Shown piece by piece: positions 40,430 to 50,935 of a stretch of DNA of 64,000 nt. Source of the stretch: Bacteroidota bacterium (GTDB lineage: Bacteria; Bacteroidota; Bacteroidia; Chitinophagales; Chitinophagaceae). Where the stretch lies: the NCBI GenBank assembly GCA_013288945.1, contig JABDAZ010000010.1, forward strand, positions 1-64,000. The letters are read 5' to 3'. The notes under the pieces were generated by a model. That model was given only the letters and a program-made list of their open reading frames with translations, had not been told where the DNA came from and searched no databases. Numbering within the stretch: the first letter of the stretch is position 1; each line of letters starts with the position of its first letter. The translations under genes and the position numbers were made by a program.

Positions 40430-41407
40430 TTGCCGCAACTAATGAATAATCAATCTATAAAAGAAGCTGCCATACAAACCATAAAGCTGGAAGCCGCAGC
40501 CATTGCCGGCATACAACTTTATATTAATGACGATTTTGTAAAAGCTGTTGAAACAATTGCAGCTGTTAAAGGCCGCGTTGTAATAAGCGGCATTGGCAAA
40601 AGTGCCATTATTGCGCAGAAGATTGTTGCCACTTTTAACTCAACCGGAACACCGGCAATTTTTATGCATGCCGCAGATGGCATACATGGAGATTTGGGAA
40701 TGATTTTGAAAGAAGATGTGGTAATAATAATCAGCAAAAGCGGCGAAAGCCCAGAAATAAAAGTGTTGTTTCAATTAATAAAAAATTTTGGAAACCTGAT
40801 TATCGGCATGTCGGGAAATGATCAATCATTTCTTGCAAAACAATCTGCTATTTTTTTAAACACAACAGTTTCCAAAGAAGCTTGCCCGAATAATTTGGCG
40901 CCAACAAGCAGCACAACCGCACAAATGGTAATGGGCGATGCGCTCGCTATTTCATTAATGGAATTGAAAGGTTTCAACAGCGATGATTTTGCAAAATTTC
41001 ATCCCGGGGGCGCTTTGGGAAAAAAATTATATTTACGCGTCCAGGAATTGTATATTCAAAATGGCCAGCCGAAAGTATTGCCAACTGCATTTTTAAAAGA
41101 AGTTATTATAGAAATGACTTCAAAAAGATTGGGCGCAACTGCAGTTGTTGATGCACAAAATAATTTACTCGGCATTATTACCGATGGCGATTTGCGCCGC
41201 ATGCTCGAAAAAAATATTATTACAGAAAAAATAACTGCCAGCGAAATTATGACCATCAACCCTGCAACTATTAATGCTTCTGCGCTGGCCATTGAAGCAT
41301 TGGATGTATTAAGAACTAAAGATATAAACCAGCTGATTGTCATTCATGAAAATCAATACGCGGGTTTTATACATTTGCACGATCTTATCCGCGAAGGGAT
41401 TATTTGA
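40430..41407 (+). CDS. kdsD: KpsF/GutQ-type arabinose-5-phosphate isomerase (SIS + CBS)
   Basis: VVISGIGKSAIIAQKIVATFNSTGTPAIFMHAADGIHGDLGMI and HPGGALGKKL; CBS pair at C-terminus. Likely start is the ATG at 40442 (MNNQSIKEA). Confidence 0.92.
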   Translation: MPQLMNNQSIKEAAIQTIKLEAAAIAGIQLYINDDFVKAVETIAAVKGRVVISGIGKSAIIAQKIVATFNSTGTPAIFMHAADGIHGDLGMILKEDVVIIISKSGESPEIKVLFQLIKNFGNLIIGMSGNDQSFLAKQSAIFLNTTVSKEACPNNLAPTSSTTAQMVMGDALAISLMELKGFNSDDFAKFHPGGALGKKLYLRVQELYIQNGQPKVLPTAFLKEVIIEMTSKRLGATAVVDAQNNLLGIITDGDLRRMLEKNIITEKITASEIMTINPATINASALAIEALDVLRTKDINQLIVIHENQYAGFIHLHDLIREGII

Positions 41408-41468
41408 AATCATTACAAAATAAAAATTATTAATAGCCGGGTTTTTATAATTCATTAATAAAAAAATT

Positions 41469-42551
41469 ATGGACAAACACAATTACGTTGCAATAATGGC
41501 CGGTGGAATCGGAAGCCGTTTCTGGCCAAAAAGCAGGCAGGATTATCCGAAACAATTTCTTGATATTTTAAATACCGGCAAAACACTTATCCAGTGGACG
41601 TTTGAGCGTTTCTCTTCTTTTATTCCGTTAGAAAATATTTACATCGTTACTTCTCAAGAGTATATTGATATTGTAAAAGAGCAACTGCCAACGCTGCCCG
41701 CAGAAAATATTTTGGGCGAACCTTCTCGCAAAAATACAGCGCCATGTATTGCTTATATTTCTTTTAAATTAAATCAGAAAGATTCAAAAGCTTCATTAAT
41801 AATCGCGCCTTCTGATCATATTATTACCGACAATATTGCTTTCACAAAAGTATGTTTGGAAGCATTGAATTTTGTAAACAAACACAAAGCATTTATAACG
41901 CTTGGTATTAAACCATCTCATCCAAACACAGGCTACGGCTACATTCAGCACGAGCAGCATTCGGTTACTGACAACGTTTATAAAGTAAAAACATTTACAG
42001 AAAAACCAAATCTTGAATTGGCAAAAACGTTTTTATCAAGCGGCGATTTTTTATGGAACGCCGGCATTTTTGTGTGGCAGGTAAAAAATATTCTTACAGC
42101 TTTTGAAAAATATTTACCAGAAATGTATGATGTTTTTTTGGCTGATAAAGACAAGTTGAATACACCTGAAGAACAAAAAGCATTGGAACATATTTATCCG
42201 TTATGCTCAAGTATTTCTATAGATTTTGGCATTATGGAAAAGGCCGATAATGTGTATGTAATTCCATCTTCATTCGGTTGGAGCGATTTGGGAACATGGA
42301 ACAGCACATACGAACATCTTGATAAAGATGAACATGAAAATGCATTTGCAGGCGATCATATTATTCCAATTGGATCGTTGAATAATGTCGTTCATGTTCC
42401 GAATAATAAATTGGTTGTGATACAAGGTTTGAGCGATTATATAATTGTTGATACAGACGATGTATTATTAATCTGCAAGCGCGAAAATGAACAGCAGATT
42501 AAAGAATATGTTGCCGAAGTAAAAAAGAATAAAGGCGATAAATTTTTATAA
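41469..42551 (+). CDS. manC: Mannose-1-phosphate guanylyltransferase
   Basis: VAIMAGGIGSRFWPKSRQDYPKQFLDI, EPSRKNTAPCIAYI, APSDHIITD, FTEKPNLELA. Confidence 0.93.
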   Translation: MDKHNYVAIMAGGIGSRFWPKSRQDYPKQFLDILNTGKTLIQWTFERFSSFIPLENIYIVTSQEYIDIVKEQLPTLPAENILGEPSRKNTAPCIAYISFKLNQKDSKASLIIAPSDHIITDNIAFTKVCLEALNFVNKHKAFITLGIKPSHPNTGYGYIQHEQHSVTDNVYKVKTFTEKPNLELAKTFLSSGDFLWNAGIFVWQVKNILTAFEKYLPEMYDVFLADKDKLNTPEEQKALEHIYPLCSSISIDFGIMEKADNVYVIPSSFGWSDLGTWNSTYEHLDKDEHENAFAGDHIIPIGSLNNVVHVPNNKLVVIQGLSDYIIVDTDDVLLICKRENEQQIKEYVAEVKKNKGDKFL

Positions 42552-42599
42552 AAAATAGTGAACAGAAATGAATCATCAATAAAAAAGTAACCTTTTTTT

Positions 42600-43319
42600 A
42601 TGTCACCTTATCCGCTCCACAATATTCTTTTTCTTGATATAGAAACTGTTTCGCAATACGATGCATATAATAAATTGCCTGACGAATGGAAAGAATTGTG
42701 GAATCATAAAGCATCCTTTTTAATAAAAGACAAACAAATAGAAACGGCTGAGACAACTTATAACCGCGCAGCTATTTATGCAGAATTCGGAAAAATTATT
42801 TGCATCAGTTGCGGCGTAATTTCTGGTTCATCAACAGAAAGAAAATTATTATTAAAATCTTTTTCGGGCGATGATGAAAAAATAATCCTGCAACAGTTTT
42901 GTGACATGCTTGCGAAATGGATGCCTGGTGCAACAAAATATTTGTGTGCGCACAATGGTAAAGAATTTGATTTTCCCTATTTATGCCGCAGGTTAATTAT
43001 TAATGAAATGCACGTCCCGTCTGTGTTGCAGCTTTCCGGAAAACGGCCGTGGGAAGTTCCACATATAGATACACTGGAACTTTGGAAGTTCGGCGATTAT
43101 AAAAATTATACTTCATTAAATTTACTCGCACACACATTAAACATTGCAACACCAAAAGATGATATTGACGGAAGCATGGTTGGCGATGTGTATTGGAAAG
43201 AAAAAGATATTGCACGCATCGTAACGTATTGCCAGAAAGATGTGATAACAGTTGCGCAGGTTTTTTTAAAATTGAATGGAGAAAAAATTATTAATGCTGA
43301 TAATATTGACATCAAATAA
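42600..43319 (+). CDS. PolB-like 3'-5' exonuclease
   Basis: ILFLDIETVSQYDAYNKLPDEWKELW, LCAHNGKEFDFPYLCRRLII, YCQKDVITVAQVFLKL. Confidence 0.88.
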   Translation: MSPYPLHNILFLDIETVSQYDAYNKLPDEWKELWNHKASFLIKDKQIETAETTYNRAAIYAEFGKIICISCGVISGSSTERKLLLKSFSGDDEKIILQQFCDMLAKWMPGATKYLCAHNGKEFDFPYLCRRLIINEMHVPSVLQLSGKRPWEVPHIDTLELWKFGDYKNYTSLNLLAHTLNIATPKDDIDGSMVGDVYWKEKDIARIVTYCQKDVITVAQVFLKLNGEKIINADNIDIK

Positions 43320-43327
43320 ATATTATT

Positions 43328-43720
43328 ATGGAACGCATAAATTTTTCGAGCGGTGCAAAATGGGAAGCAATTGTTGGTTACAGCCGTGTTGTAAAAATTG
43401 GAAATATTATTGAAGTTGGTGGAACAGTTGCCGTTAATGATAACAATGAAATAATTGGAAAAAACGATCCGTACGCACAAACAAAATTTATCATTCAAAA
43501 AATTGAAAAGGCGCTGATGCAGGCTGGCGCTGCATTACACGATGTAACAAGAACAAGAATGTTTGTAACAGATATTTCTCGCTGGGAAGAATATGGAAAA
43601 GCACACGGAGAATTTTTCACTGCCATCCGCCCGGTAACAAGTATGATTGAAGTGAAAGCATTAATAGATCCATCGTATTTAATAGAGATAGAAATGAGCG
43701 CGGTTGTGAGTGAGGAGTGA
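43328..43720 (+). CDS. RidA family protein
   Basis: RVVKIGNIIEVGGTVAVN, AQTKFIIQKIEKALMQAGAALHDVTRTRMFVTD, RPVTSMIEVKALIDPSYLIEIEM. Confidence 0.92.
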   Translation: MERINFSSGAKWEAIVGYSRVVKIGNIIEVGGTVAVNDNNEIIGKNDPYAQTKFIIQKIEKALMQAGAALHDVTRTRMFVTDISRWEEYGKAHGEFFTAIRPVTSMIEVKALIDPSYLIEIEMSAVVSEE

Positions 43721-43869
43721 TTTGAGATGCGAGATGCGCGATAATGGATTATGTGATTTACTTTTTTTTATATGCTATATTATTTTTAAATTTTTCAATA
43801 ACAAAATCCCGTATCTCGAATCACGCATCCCAATTCTTAATACCATTTTAAAAATTATAAACATTTCCC

Positions 43870-45015
43870 TTGCATATACAATCAAAACTTCCAGCGGTTG
43901 GCACTTCTATTTTTACAGTAATGAGTGCGCTTGCCACAGAAACAAAAGCGATTAATCTTGGCCAGGGTTTTCCTGATTACCCAATGAATGAAGAATTGAT
44001 TTCCCTTGTTAATAATGCCATGAAAAATGGTTTCAATCAATATGCGCCGATGCAAGGCCACATGCCTTTGCGTGAGGTGTTGACAGAAAAAATTGAATCA
44101 TTATACCACAACGTTATTAATCCTGAAAAGCAAATTACAATTACGCCCGGCGGCACGTATGCAATTTATACTTCGCTTACAACGGCGCTTCAACCTGGCG
44201 ATGAAGTAATTGTTTTTGAACCTGCATACGATAGTTATATTCCTAACATAGAAATTAATGGTGCGGTTGCTGTGCGAATTAATTTACAATTTCCTGAATA
44301 TAAAATTGACTGGAATGAAGTAAGAAAAAATATTACTTCAAAGACAAGAATGATAATGTTGAATTCACCGCACAATCCCACCGGCGCTGTGTTACAGGAA
44401 AACGATATTAATGAATTGCGTTCAATCGTTAATGGAACAAACATTATTATTTTATCTGATGAAGTGTATGAACATTTAATCTTCGATAATATTCCGCACC
44501 AATCAATTTTGCGTTATCCTGATTTGATGGAAAGAAGTTTTGTATGTTTTTCTTTCGGCAAAGTTTATCATTGCACAGGTTGGAAATTGGGCTATTGCAT
44601 TTCATCACCAGCATTAATGAGTGAGTTTAGAAAAGTGCACCAATTTAATTGTTTCAGTTGTTTCACGCCGGCACAGGTTGCTTTATCATCTTTCTTAAAA
44701 AATAAAAATTCTTATCTATCGCTTGGCGCATTTATGCAGGAAAGAAGAGATCATTTTCAATCATTAATGAAGCAAACAAAATTTACGCCGTTGCCAAGTT
44801 ATGGAAGTTATTTTCAGTTGTATAAATACAATAACATCAGCGATGAAACTGATAAAGATTTTGCCATACGCATTACAAAAGAATATGGCGTTGCAACAAT
44901 TCCTGTCTCCGCATTTTATCAAAATGGAACGGATAATAAAGTGATACGTTTTTGTTTTGCCAAGAAAAATGAAACATTGGAAAGCGCCGTTGAACGGTTA
45001 ATAAAGATTAAATAG
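43870..45015 (+). CDS. Pyridoxal-phosphate aminotransferase class I (methionine aminotransferase-like)
   Basis: NLGQGFPDYP, TPGGTYAIYTSLTTAL, NSPHNPTGAVL, LSDEVYEHLIFD, SFGKVYHCTGWKLGYC; likely TTG start. Confidence 0.92.
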   Translation: MHIQSKLPAVGTSIFTVMSALATETKAINLGQGFPDYPMNEELISLVNNAMKNGFNQYAPMQGHMPLREVLTEKIESLYHNVINPEKQITITPGGTYAIYTSLTTALQPGDEVIVFEPAYDSYIPNIEINGAVAVRINLQFPEYKIDWNEVRKNITSKTRMIMLNSPHNPTGAVLQENDINELRSIVNGTNIIILSDEVYEHLIFDNIPHQSILRYPDLMERSFVCFSFGKVYHCTGWKLGYCISSPALMSEFRKVHQFNCFSCFTPAQVALSSFLKNKNSYLSLGAFMQERRDHFQSLMKQTKFTPLPSYGSYFQLYKYNNISDETDKDFAIRITKEYGVATIPVSAFYQNGTDNKVIRFCFAKKNETLESAVERLIKIK

Positions 45016-45037
45016 CCAACTTTTTCTTTCATTATAT

Positions 45038-46402
45038 TTGAATACAAACTACACTGTAATGAAAAATTATTTCGCTTTATTTTTTCTTTTATTAATAATC
45101 AATTTTAAAGTTTCTGCACAAATACTTTCCATGCGCGAACAAGCGCGCGTTGTTGATGAATTACTTGGCGAAAGGCTTGATAGTTTGCTTCCAAAATTGA
45201 TGGAAAAAAACGGCATTGATATGTGGGTGATTGTTTCAAGAGAATATAATGAAGACCCGATTATAAAAACAATGTTGCCCGCAACGTGGCTCTCAGCAAG
45301 GCGCAGAACGATTTTGGTTTTTTATAATAACCCCATAAAAAAGCAATATGAAAAATATGCGATTGCAAGATATGATGTGGGCGATCATATAAAAGCATGG
45401 TGGGATATGAAAAAATTTCCCAATCAATGGGACGCATTAATAGATATTATTAATAAAAATAACCCGCAAAAAATTGCGCTGGATTACTCAACAAATTTTG
45501 CGCATGCAGATGGTTTGGATCATACAGAATATATGGAGATAATGCAGAAATTATCTGCTGCATTTAAATCGAAAATTGTTTCTGCAGAAAATCTTGCAAT
45601 TGCATGGCTGGAAACAAGAACGGAAAGAGAGATGCAAATTTATCCGCAATTAATAGATATAACACACCGCATTATTGAAGAAGCTTTTTCTGAAAAAGTA
45701 ATAACGCCCGGCGTTACTACAAGCGAAGATGTTGTTTGGTGGCTCCGCCAAAAAATGAGCGACATGGGTTTGAGCACATGGTTTCATCCATCGGTTTCTA
45801 TACAAAGAAATGATGCGCAAGTATTTGATCATCTTCAAAATTTTTCCAAGCGCGAAGCAGATGATGTTATTATTCCCGGCGATTTATTGCATGTTGATTT
45901 TGGCATCACTTATTTGCGTTTGAATACGGATATACAGGAGCACGCATACATTTTACGCGCGGGAGAAAATGCCGTTCCTGATGAATTAAAAAAAGCTTTT
46001 GCAAAAGCAAACCGTTTGCAGGAAATTTTGACATCACAATTTAAAGAAGGAAAAACGGGCAACCAGATTTTAGCGGATGCATTGGCGCAGGCAAAACAGG
46101 AAGGCATTGAAGCTTCCATTTACACGCATCCGCTCGGTTATCACGGCCATGCTGCAGGGCCAACAATTGGTTTATGGGATCAACAAAATGGCGTACCCGG
46201 AAGCGGCGATTTTCCCATGCATTATAAAACTGTTTATTCCATTGAATTGAATGCGGCATATGAAATTCCGGAGTGGAAAAAGAAGATACATATGATGCTG
46301 GAAGAAGACGGATACTTTGATGAAAATGGTTTTCGTTTTATTAATGGAAGGCAAAAAGAAATTTTTTTAATACCAAGAATAAAATCAAACATTAATAACT
46401 AA
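45038..46402 (+). CDS. M24 family Xaa-Pro peptidase, secreted
   Basis: Signal peptide; VSREYNEDP, GDLLHVDFGITYLRLNTDIQEHAYIL, HPLGYHGHAAGPTIG, YSIELNAAYEIPEW. Confidence 0.88.
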   Translation: MNTNYTVMKNYFALFFLLLIINFKVSAQILSMREQARVVDELLGERLDSLLPKLMEKNGIDMWVIVSREYNEDPIIKTMLPATWLSARRRTILVFYNNPIKKQYEKYAIARYDVGDHIKAWWDMKKFPNQWDALIDIINKNNPQKIALDYSTNFAHADGLDHTEYMEIMQKLSAAFKSKIVSAENLAIAWLETRTEREMQIYPQLIDITHRIIEEAFSEKVITPGVTTSEDVVWWLRQKMSDMGLSTWFHPSVSIQRNDAQVFDHLQNFSKREADDVIIPGDLLHVDFGITYLRLNTDIQEHAYILRAGENAVPDELKKAFAKANRLQEILTSQFKEGKTGNQILADALAQAKQEGIEASIYTHPLGYHGHAAGPTIGLWDQQNGVPGSGDFPMHYKTVYSIELNAAYEIPEWKKKIHMMLEEDGYFDENGFRFINGRQKEIFLIPRIKSNINN

Positions 46403-46414
46403 GAAAGATATTTT

Positions 46415-47032
46415 ATGCAAAAAATTGATACCATCGTTTTTGATTTGGGCGGCGTACTTGTTGACTGGAACCCTGATTATGTTTATAAAAATGTTTTTGA
46501 AAAACAGGAAGACATGAAATGGTTTTACGAAAATATTTGCACAACAGATTGGAATGAAGAACAAGATGCCGGAAGAACATTACATGATGCAACAGAATTT
46601 TTGGTAAAGAAATTTCCTGAGCATGAAAAAAATATACGCATGTATTATGATCGCTGGGAAGACATGCTTGGCGGGCCGATACATGAAACGGTTGATGTAT
46701 TAAATCATTTAAAACATAAGACGGATTATAAATTGTATGCATTAACAAACTGGAGCGCAGAAACATTTCCTGTTGCATTGGAACGTTATGAATTTTTGAA
46801 ATGGTTTCATGGGAGATTGGTTTCTGGTGAAGAAAAAATGAGAAAACCATTTACAGAAATTTATGAATTGCTGATTGATCGTTTTAAAATAGATCCAACA
46901 AAAGCAATTTATATTGATGATAATTTCAGGAACCTTGTGCCAGCAAAAGAGCTGGGTTTCCATGTAATACATTTTCAATCGCCACAACAATTTAAAAAAG
47001 AATTGAGTGAATTGATTGGTGATGATTTATAA
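46415..47032 (+). CDS. HAD family hydrolase
   Basis: IVFDLGGVLVDWNPDYVY, LYALTNWSAETFP, KPFTEIYELLIDRF, YIDDNFRNLVPAKELG. Confidence 0.92.
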   Translation: MQKIDTIVFDLGGVLVDWNPDYVYKNVFEKQEDMKWFYENICTTDWNEEQDAGRTLHDATEFLVKKFPEHEKNIRMYYDRWEDMLGGPIHETVDVLNHLKHKTDYKLYALTNWSAETFPVALERYEFLKWFHGRLVSGEEKMRKPFTEIYELLIDRFKIDPTKAIYIDDNFRNLVPAKELGFHVIHFQSPQQFKKELSELIGDDL

Positions 47033-47236
47033 ATATTATTGAGCCACAAAGTGCTGCTGAGGTTTCAAAGGTTCTCTGTGGTTCTTTTTAACGCTGCGAA
47101 TCTCTGTGGCCGGAAAAGTTGAATAAAGAATTAATGTACAAGTGTGCGACGCAACTGAAGCTTAATAGAAATACAAATGATCGTTACAAAAATCTTATTA
47201 ATAAAATTTTAATTTTGCAAAAAATAAGATCAATTT

Positions 47237-49360
47237 CTATTTCAATAATTGATAGGCAATGAAGCTCATGATGTATGCAAGGCCTGTCATGTAGATTAAT
47301 TGAATGATAGGCCACTTCCAACTTTTTGTTTCGCGATATACAACTGCAAGCGTGCTCATACATTGCATGGCGAGCATATAAAAAATCATTAATGATACGC
47401 CTGCGGCGAGTGTGTATACTTTTGTTCCGTCATCGCGTTTCGCCGAATCCATGCGCTGGCGCAGGGTTTGCGGGTCTGCATCTTTTCCGCCATCAACGCT
47501 GTATAATGTTGCCATGGTGCCAACAAAAACTTCGCGCGCTGCAAAAGAGGTTATTAATGCGATGCCGATTTTCCAATCGTAACCCAATGGACGGATGACC
47601 GGTTCTATAGTTTTTCCTAAAATGCCTGCGTAAGAATGTTCGAGTAATGCAGATTGTTTTTGTTTATTAATCGCGTTTGTATTTTGAGGATTGTTTTGAA
47701 TTTGCTGATCATAATATTTTGCAACGCTGTTCATTTTTTCCGAAGGGCCAAAATAACTGAGCGCCCATAATATCAAACTGATAACAATAATAACGCGGCC
47801 TGCATCGCGCACAAATATTTTTGCTTTGCTTACCATTGTTACAAAAACATTGTTCCATCTTGGCGCGCGGTACATGGGCAATTCTAAAATGAAAAAACTT
47901 TTTTCCTGCAACTTGATAAACCATTTTGCAACATATGAAACGATTAATGCCATTACAAGCCCCATGATATACAAACCCATCATTACCAAACCTTGCAAAC
48001 TCATAAAGCCAAACACCAATTTTTTTGGGATAACGAGTGCGATTAATATCGTGTAAACTGGCAGCCTTGCACTGCAACTCATTAATGGTGTTATTAATAT
48101 TGTAAGTAAACGTTCTTTTTTATTTTCGATATTTCGCGCGCTCATTATTGCAGGAACAGCGCATGCAAAACCACTTATCATTGGCATTACACTTTTTCCA
48201 TTTAGCCCAACTTTGCGCATTAATTTATCGGTTAAAAAACTGATACGCGCCATGTAACCAGTATCTTCGAGAATCGTTATTAATCCAAACAAAATCATTA
48301 TCTGCGGCACGAAAACGAGGATGCCACTGAGTCCTGCGAGAATGCCGTTTACTAATAAATCGCTCCACCATGCTTGTGGTAATATGCCGCCAAGCCTGCT
48401 GCTGAATTGTGAAAAGGTCCAATCGATTGCATCCATCGGAAATTGCGCGAGCCAGAATACACTTTGAAATAATAAAAATAATACAGCGATTAAAATTAAA
48501 TAACCCCACTTGCGGTTTAATAAAACATTGTCCAGCTTTTCTGTGAACATTGTTTTTTGCATCGGGTCAGGTTCGGAAACACTATTGAGCATTACCTGTT
48601 TAATGCGGCTGTATCGCTGCATAATTTCTTCTGCCTGCACCTTTGTATGGTTGAAATTGTTTGCAGCTTCTATGTTTTCAATTTTACCATGCGTGTTGTT
48701 ATCGAAATTAAAATTCTCGTGATTGATTAAATAATGAATCGCCGTGTAATCACTCACGCCGGGAAAAATTTCCTGCACATCATTAATGGCTGCATCGGCA
48801 AGCGTTTTATTTTCTATAAAATCACGAACAGGAGTTTGATATAATTGTTGCGCAGTTTGTGCGATAACTTTTTTTAATTGGGGAATGCCTTTATTTTTTC
48901 GCGGATTAACAGGGACAACAGGAACGCCTAATTTTCTTTCGAGTTCTTCAATATCAATTTCAATTCCTTTTTTGCGCGAGAGATCCATCATCGTTAATGC
49001 AATGACAACCGGAATTTTTAGATCGATAATTTGTGAGCAAAATAATAAATTTCTTTTGAGGTTGCTGGCATCTGCAAGCAGCACAACCATATCAGGTTTT
49101 ATAGCATCGTCCTGATTTAATAATACGCGGTAAGTAACCCATTCGTCGCCGCGTTTAGGATATAAACTATACGTGCCGGGAAGGTCAATAATATTAACCA
49201 TTAAGCCGGAAGACAATTCTGTTGTTCCACTTTTTTTATCAACTGTTACGCCGGGAAAGTTGCCCACTTTCTGGTTCATGCCCGTTAATGCATTAAACAG
49301 CGAACTCTTGCCGCTATTGGGGTTGCCGACTAACGCGATTTGTAAATTCTTTTTTTTCAA
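47237..49360 (-). CDS. feoB: Ferrous iron transport protein B
   Basis: VGNPNSGKSSLFNALTG, VGNFPGVTVDKKSG, DLPGTYSL, Gate motifs FACAVPAIMSARNI and CSARLPVYTILI. Confidence 0.96.
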   Translation of the reverse strand: MKKKNLQIALVGNPNSGKSSLFNALTGMNQKVGNFPGVTVDKKSGTTELSSGLMVNIIDLPGTYSLYPKRGDEWVTYRVLLNQDDAIKPDMVVLLADASNLKRNLLFCSQIIDLKIPVVIALTMMDLSRKKGIEIDIEELERKLGVPVVPVNPRKNKGIPQLKKVIAQTAQQLYQTPVRDFIENKTLADAAINDVQEIFPGVSDYTAIHYLINHENFNFDNNTHGKIENIEAANNFNHTKVQAEEIMQRYSRIKQVMLNSVSEPDPMQKTMFTEKLDNVLLNRKWGYLILIAVLFLLFQSVFWLAQFPMDAIDWTFSQFSSRLGGILPQAWWSDLLVNGILAGLSGILVFVPQIMILFGLITILEDTGYMARISFLTDKLMRKVGLNGKSVMPMISGFACAVPAIMSARNIENKKERLLTILITPLMSCSARLPVYTILIALVIPKKLVFGFMSLQGLVMMGLYIMGLVMALIVSYVAKWFIKLQEKSFFILELPMYRAPRWNNVFVTMVSKAKIFVRDAGRVIIVISLILWALSYFGPSEKMNSVAKYYDQQIQNNPQNTNAINKQKQSALLEHSYAGILGKTIEPVIRPLGYDWKIGIALITSFAAREVFVGTMATLYSVDGGKDADPQTLRQRMDSAKRDDGTKVYTLAAGVSLMIFYMLAMQCMSTLAVVYRETKSWKWPIIQLIYMTGLAYIMSFIAYQLLK

Positions 49361-49561
49361 GTTTACCTGATTCTTAATAATGCCTTACATGATAGCCTGC
49401 AAAAGTAACTTACAAAAGGCAACAGGATTTACGAAATCGGGAGGTTTATGGGTTTGTATAATTTGCAAAAGATAAAAGCATAAAAAATTTCAACATTAAA
49501 AACTGATTGAGGTATAAAAATTATCTTTTAAAAAATGTAATTTTAATTAATAATTTTAAAG

Positions 49562-49750
49562 ATGTCAAAAGAAGAAATTAAATATGAAATCATCCAGGTT
49601 TTAGATCATTTTTCAGATAAATCTTTGGAAGAATTATTATTTTTTTTAAAAGGGTTTGATAAAAAGCAGCAGGAAAAAACTTCAATCAAATCTTCACTTG
49701 ATAAAGTTCTCAATGAAGACAAAGATTTATTATTCAAACTTGCGCAGTGA
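49562..49750 (+). CDS. Small antitoxin-like protein upstream of Doc-like toxin
   Basis: 62-aa ORF with 4-nt stop/start overlap with the downstream Doc-like ORF. Confidence 0.6.
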   Translation: MSKEEIKYEIIQVLDHFSDKSLEELLFFLKGFDKKQQEKTSIKSSLDKVLNEDKDLLFKLAQ

Positions 49751-50119
49751 TTTTATTAACAGGAACGGAAGAAATCCACAAAGTATTAATAGACACTTTT
49801 GGTGGTTCTCACGGCATACGAGATTTGCATTTACTTAATTCAGCTTTGTCAAGGCCCTTCCAAACTTTTGATAGTGCAGATCTTTACCCTGATACGATTC
49901 ATAAAGCGGCAGCCTTAATTGAAAGTATTCTCATTAACCATCCTTTCATTGATGGAAACAAAAGAACAGGTTACGTAATTATGCGTTTATTTTCTTATCA
50001 ATAACAAGCTGGATATATATGCAACAGAAAAAGAGAAATACGATTTTGTTATTAATATAGCTTCCGGAAAAATAAATTTGGCTGAAATTATTAACTGGCT
50101 TTCTGTTCACGTTTCATAA
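49747..50119 (+). pseudogene. Death-on-curing (Doc/Fic) family toxin, frameshifted near the 3' end
   Basis: HGIRDLHLLNSALSRPFQTF, ALIESILINHPFIDGNKRTGYVIMRLF then a +1 shift in TTTT (~49990); another frame continues INNKLDIYATEKEKYDFVINIASGKINLAEIINWLSVHVS*. Confidence 0.75.
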
Positions 50120-50126
50120 AAACAAA

Positions 50127-50873
50127 TCATTTCCTTCGCACTGTCAATTTTCCATCTTCATAAAAAGGAAGTACGTTTGCAACATCTTCTGTTAAACAAT
50201 AACGGATATCTTTTTCTAAACCATAATTCATTAAGCGATTATAATGAGAAGCATTTTTTTCTTTAATAAAGTCATACAAATCTTTTTTTGCGTTAAGATA
50301 CATCGTCTCTGCAATTTGTGATGAATCGCAATTGATAGCAAAATGATTTTTTACTTTATTAATAACTGCGCCTGCAAATAAAATATCTTCTATATTGATA
50401 ACATCTTTCCACGCAGCACAACCAAGTATTACAGGATTATTTTGAGACATTAAATAATCACACACTGCACTTAAATTTGGAAACGATCCGGTAATAATTT
50501 GTGCAGCGCTTTTATCGAGCGCCATGTGCAAAAGCTTGGTGCCGTTGGTTGTTGTGAGCACCAATGTTTTTCCACCAACAAACTCTTTTGAATACTCAAA
50601 AGGCGAGTTGCCATGTTTTAATCCTTCTGCAATTTTTCCTTCACGTTCGCCGGCAGTAATTCCATCAATCTGTTTTCCAAGTTCAATACATTTTGCAACA
50701 CTGTCAACAGGTATCACACATTTTGCGCCATTGTATAATGCAGTTGCAATGGTTGATGTGGCACGAAGCACATCAATAATAACAACAGTTGCATTGCTAA
50801 CGCTGTATAAATTTAATAAAGCCGGAGAGAATGAAGTATGTAAAACGGGTTTTTGATTTGCCATAACCTGCAA
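50127..50873 (-). CDS. comB: 2-phosphosulfolactate phosphatase (ComB family)
   Basis: VVIIDVLRATSTIATALYNGAKCVIPV, AGEREGKIAEGLKHGNSPFEY, LTTTNGTKLLH. Confidence 0.92.
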   Translation of the reverse strand: MQVMANQKPVLHTSFSPALLNLYSVSNATVVIIDVLRATSTIATALYNGAKCVIPVDSVAKCIELGKQIDGITAGEREGKIAEGLKHGNSPFEYSKEFVGGKTLVLTTTNGTKLLHMALDKSAAQIITGSFPNLSAVCDYLMSQNNPVILGCAAWKDVINIEDILFAGAVINKVKNHFAINCDSSQIAETMYLNAKKDLYDFIKEKNASHYNRLMNYGLEKDIRYCLTEDVANVLPFYEDGKLTVRRK

Positions 50874-50935
50874 ATGTAACAGATAGAAAATAATTATAAA
50901 ATCTTAATGGATAGAAGGATTAAAATGATAAATGT

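Noticed and set aside
47205-47220. TAATTTTGC resembling a Bacteroidota -7 element
   Set aside because: Lies between convergent genes and would drive antisense feoB transcription; such AT-rich matches are common by chance.
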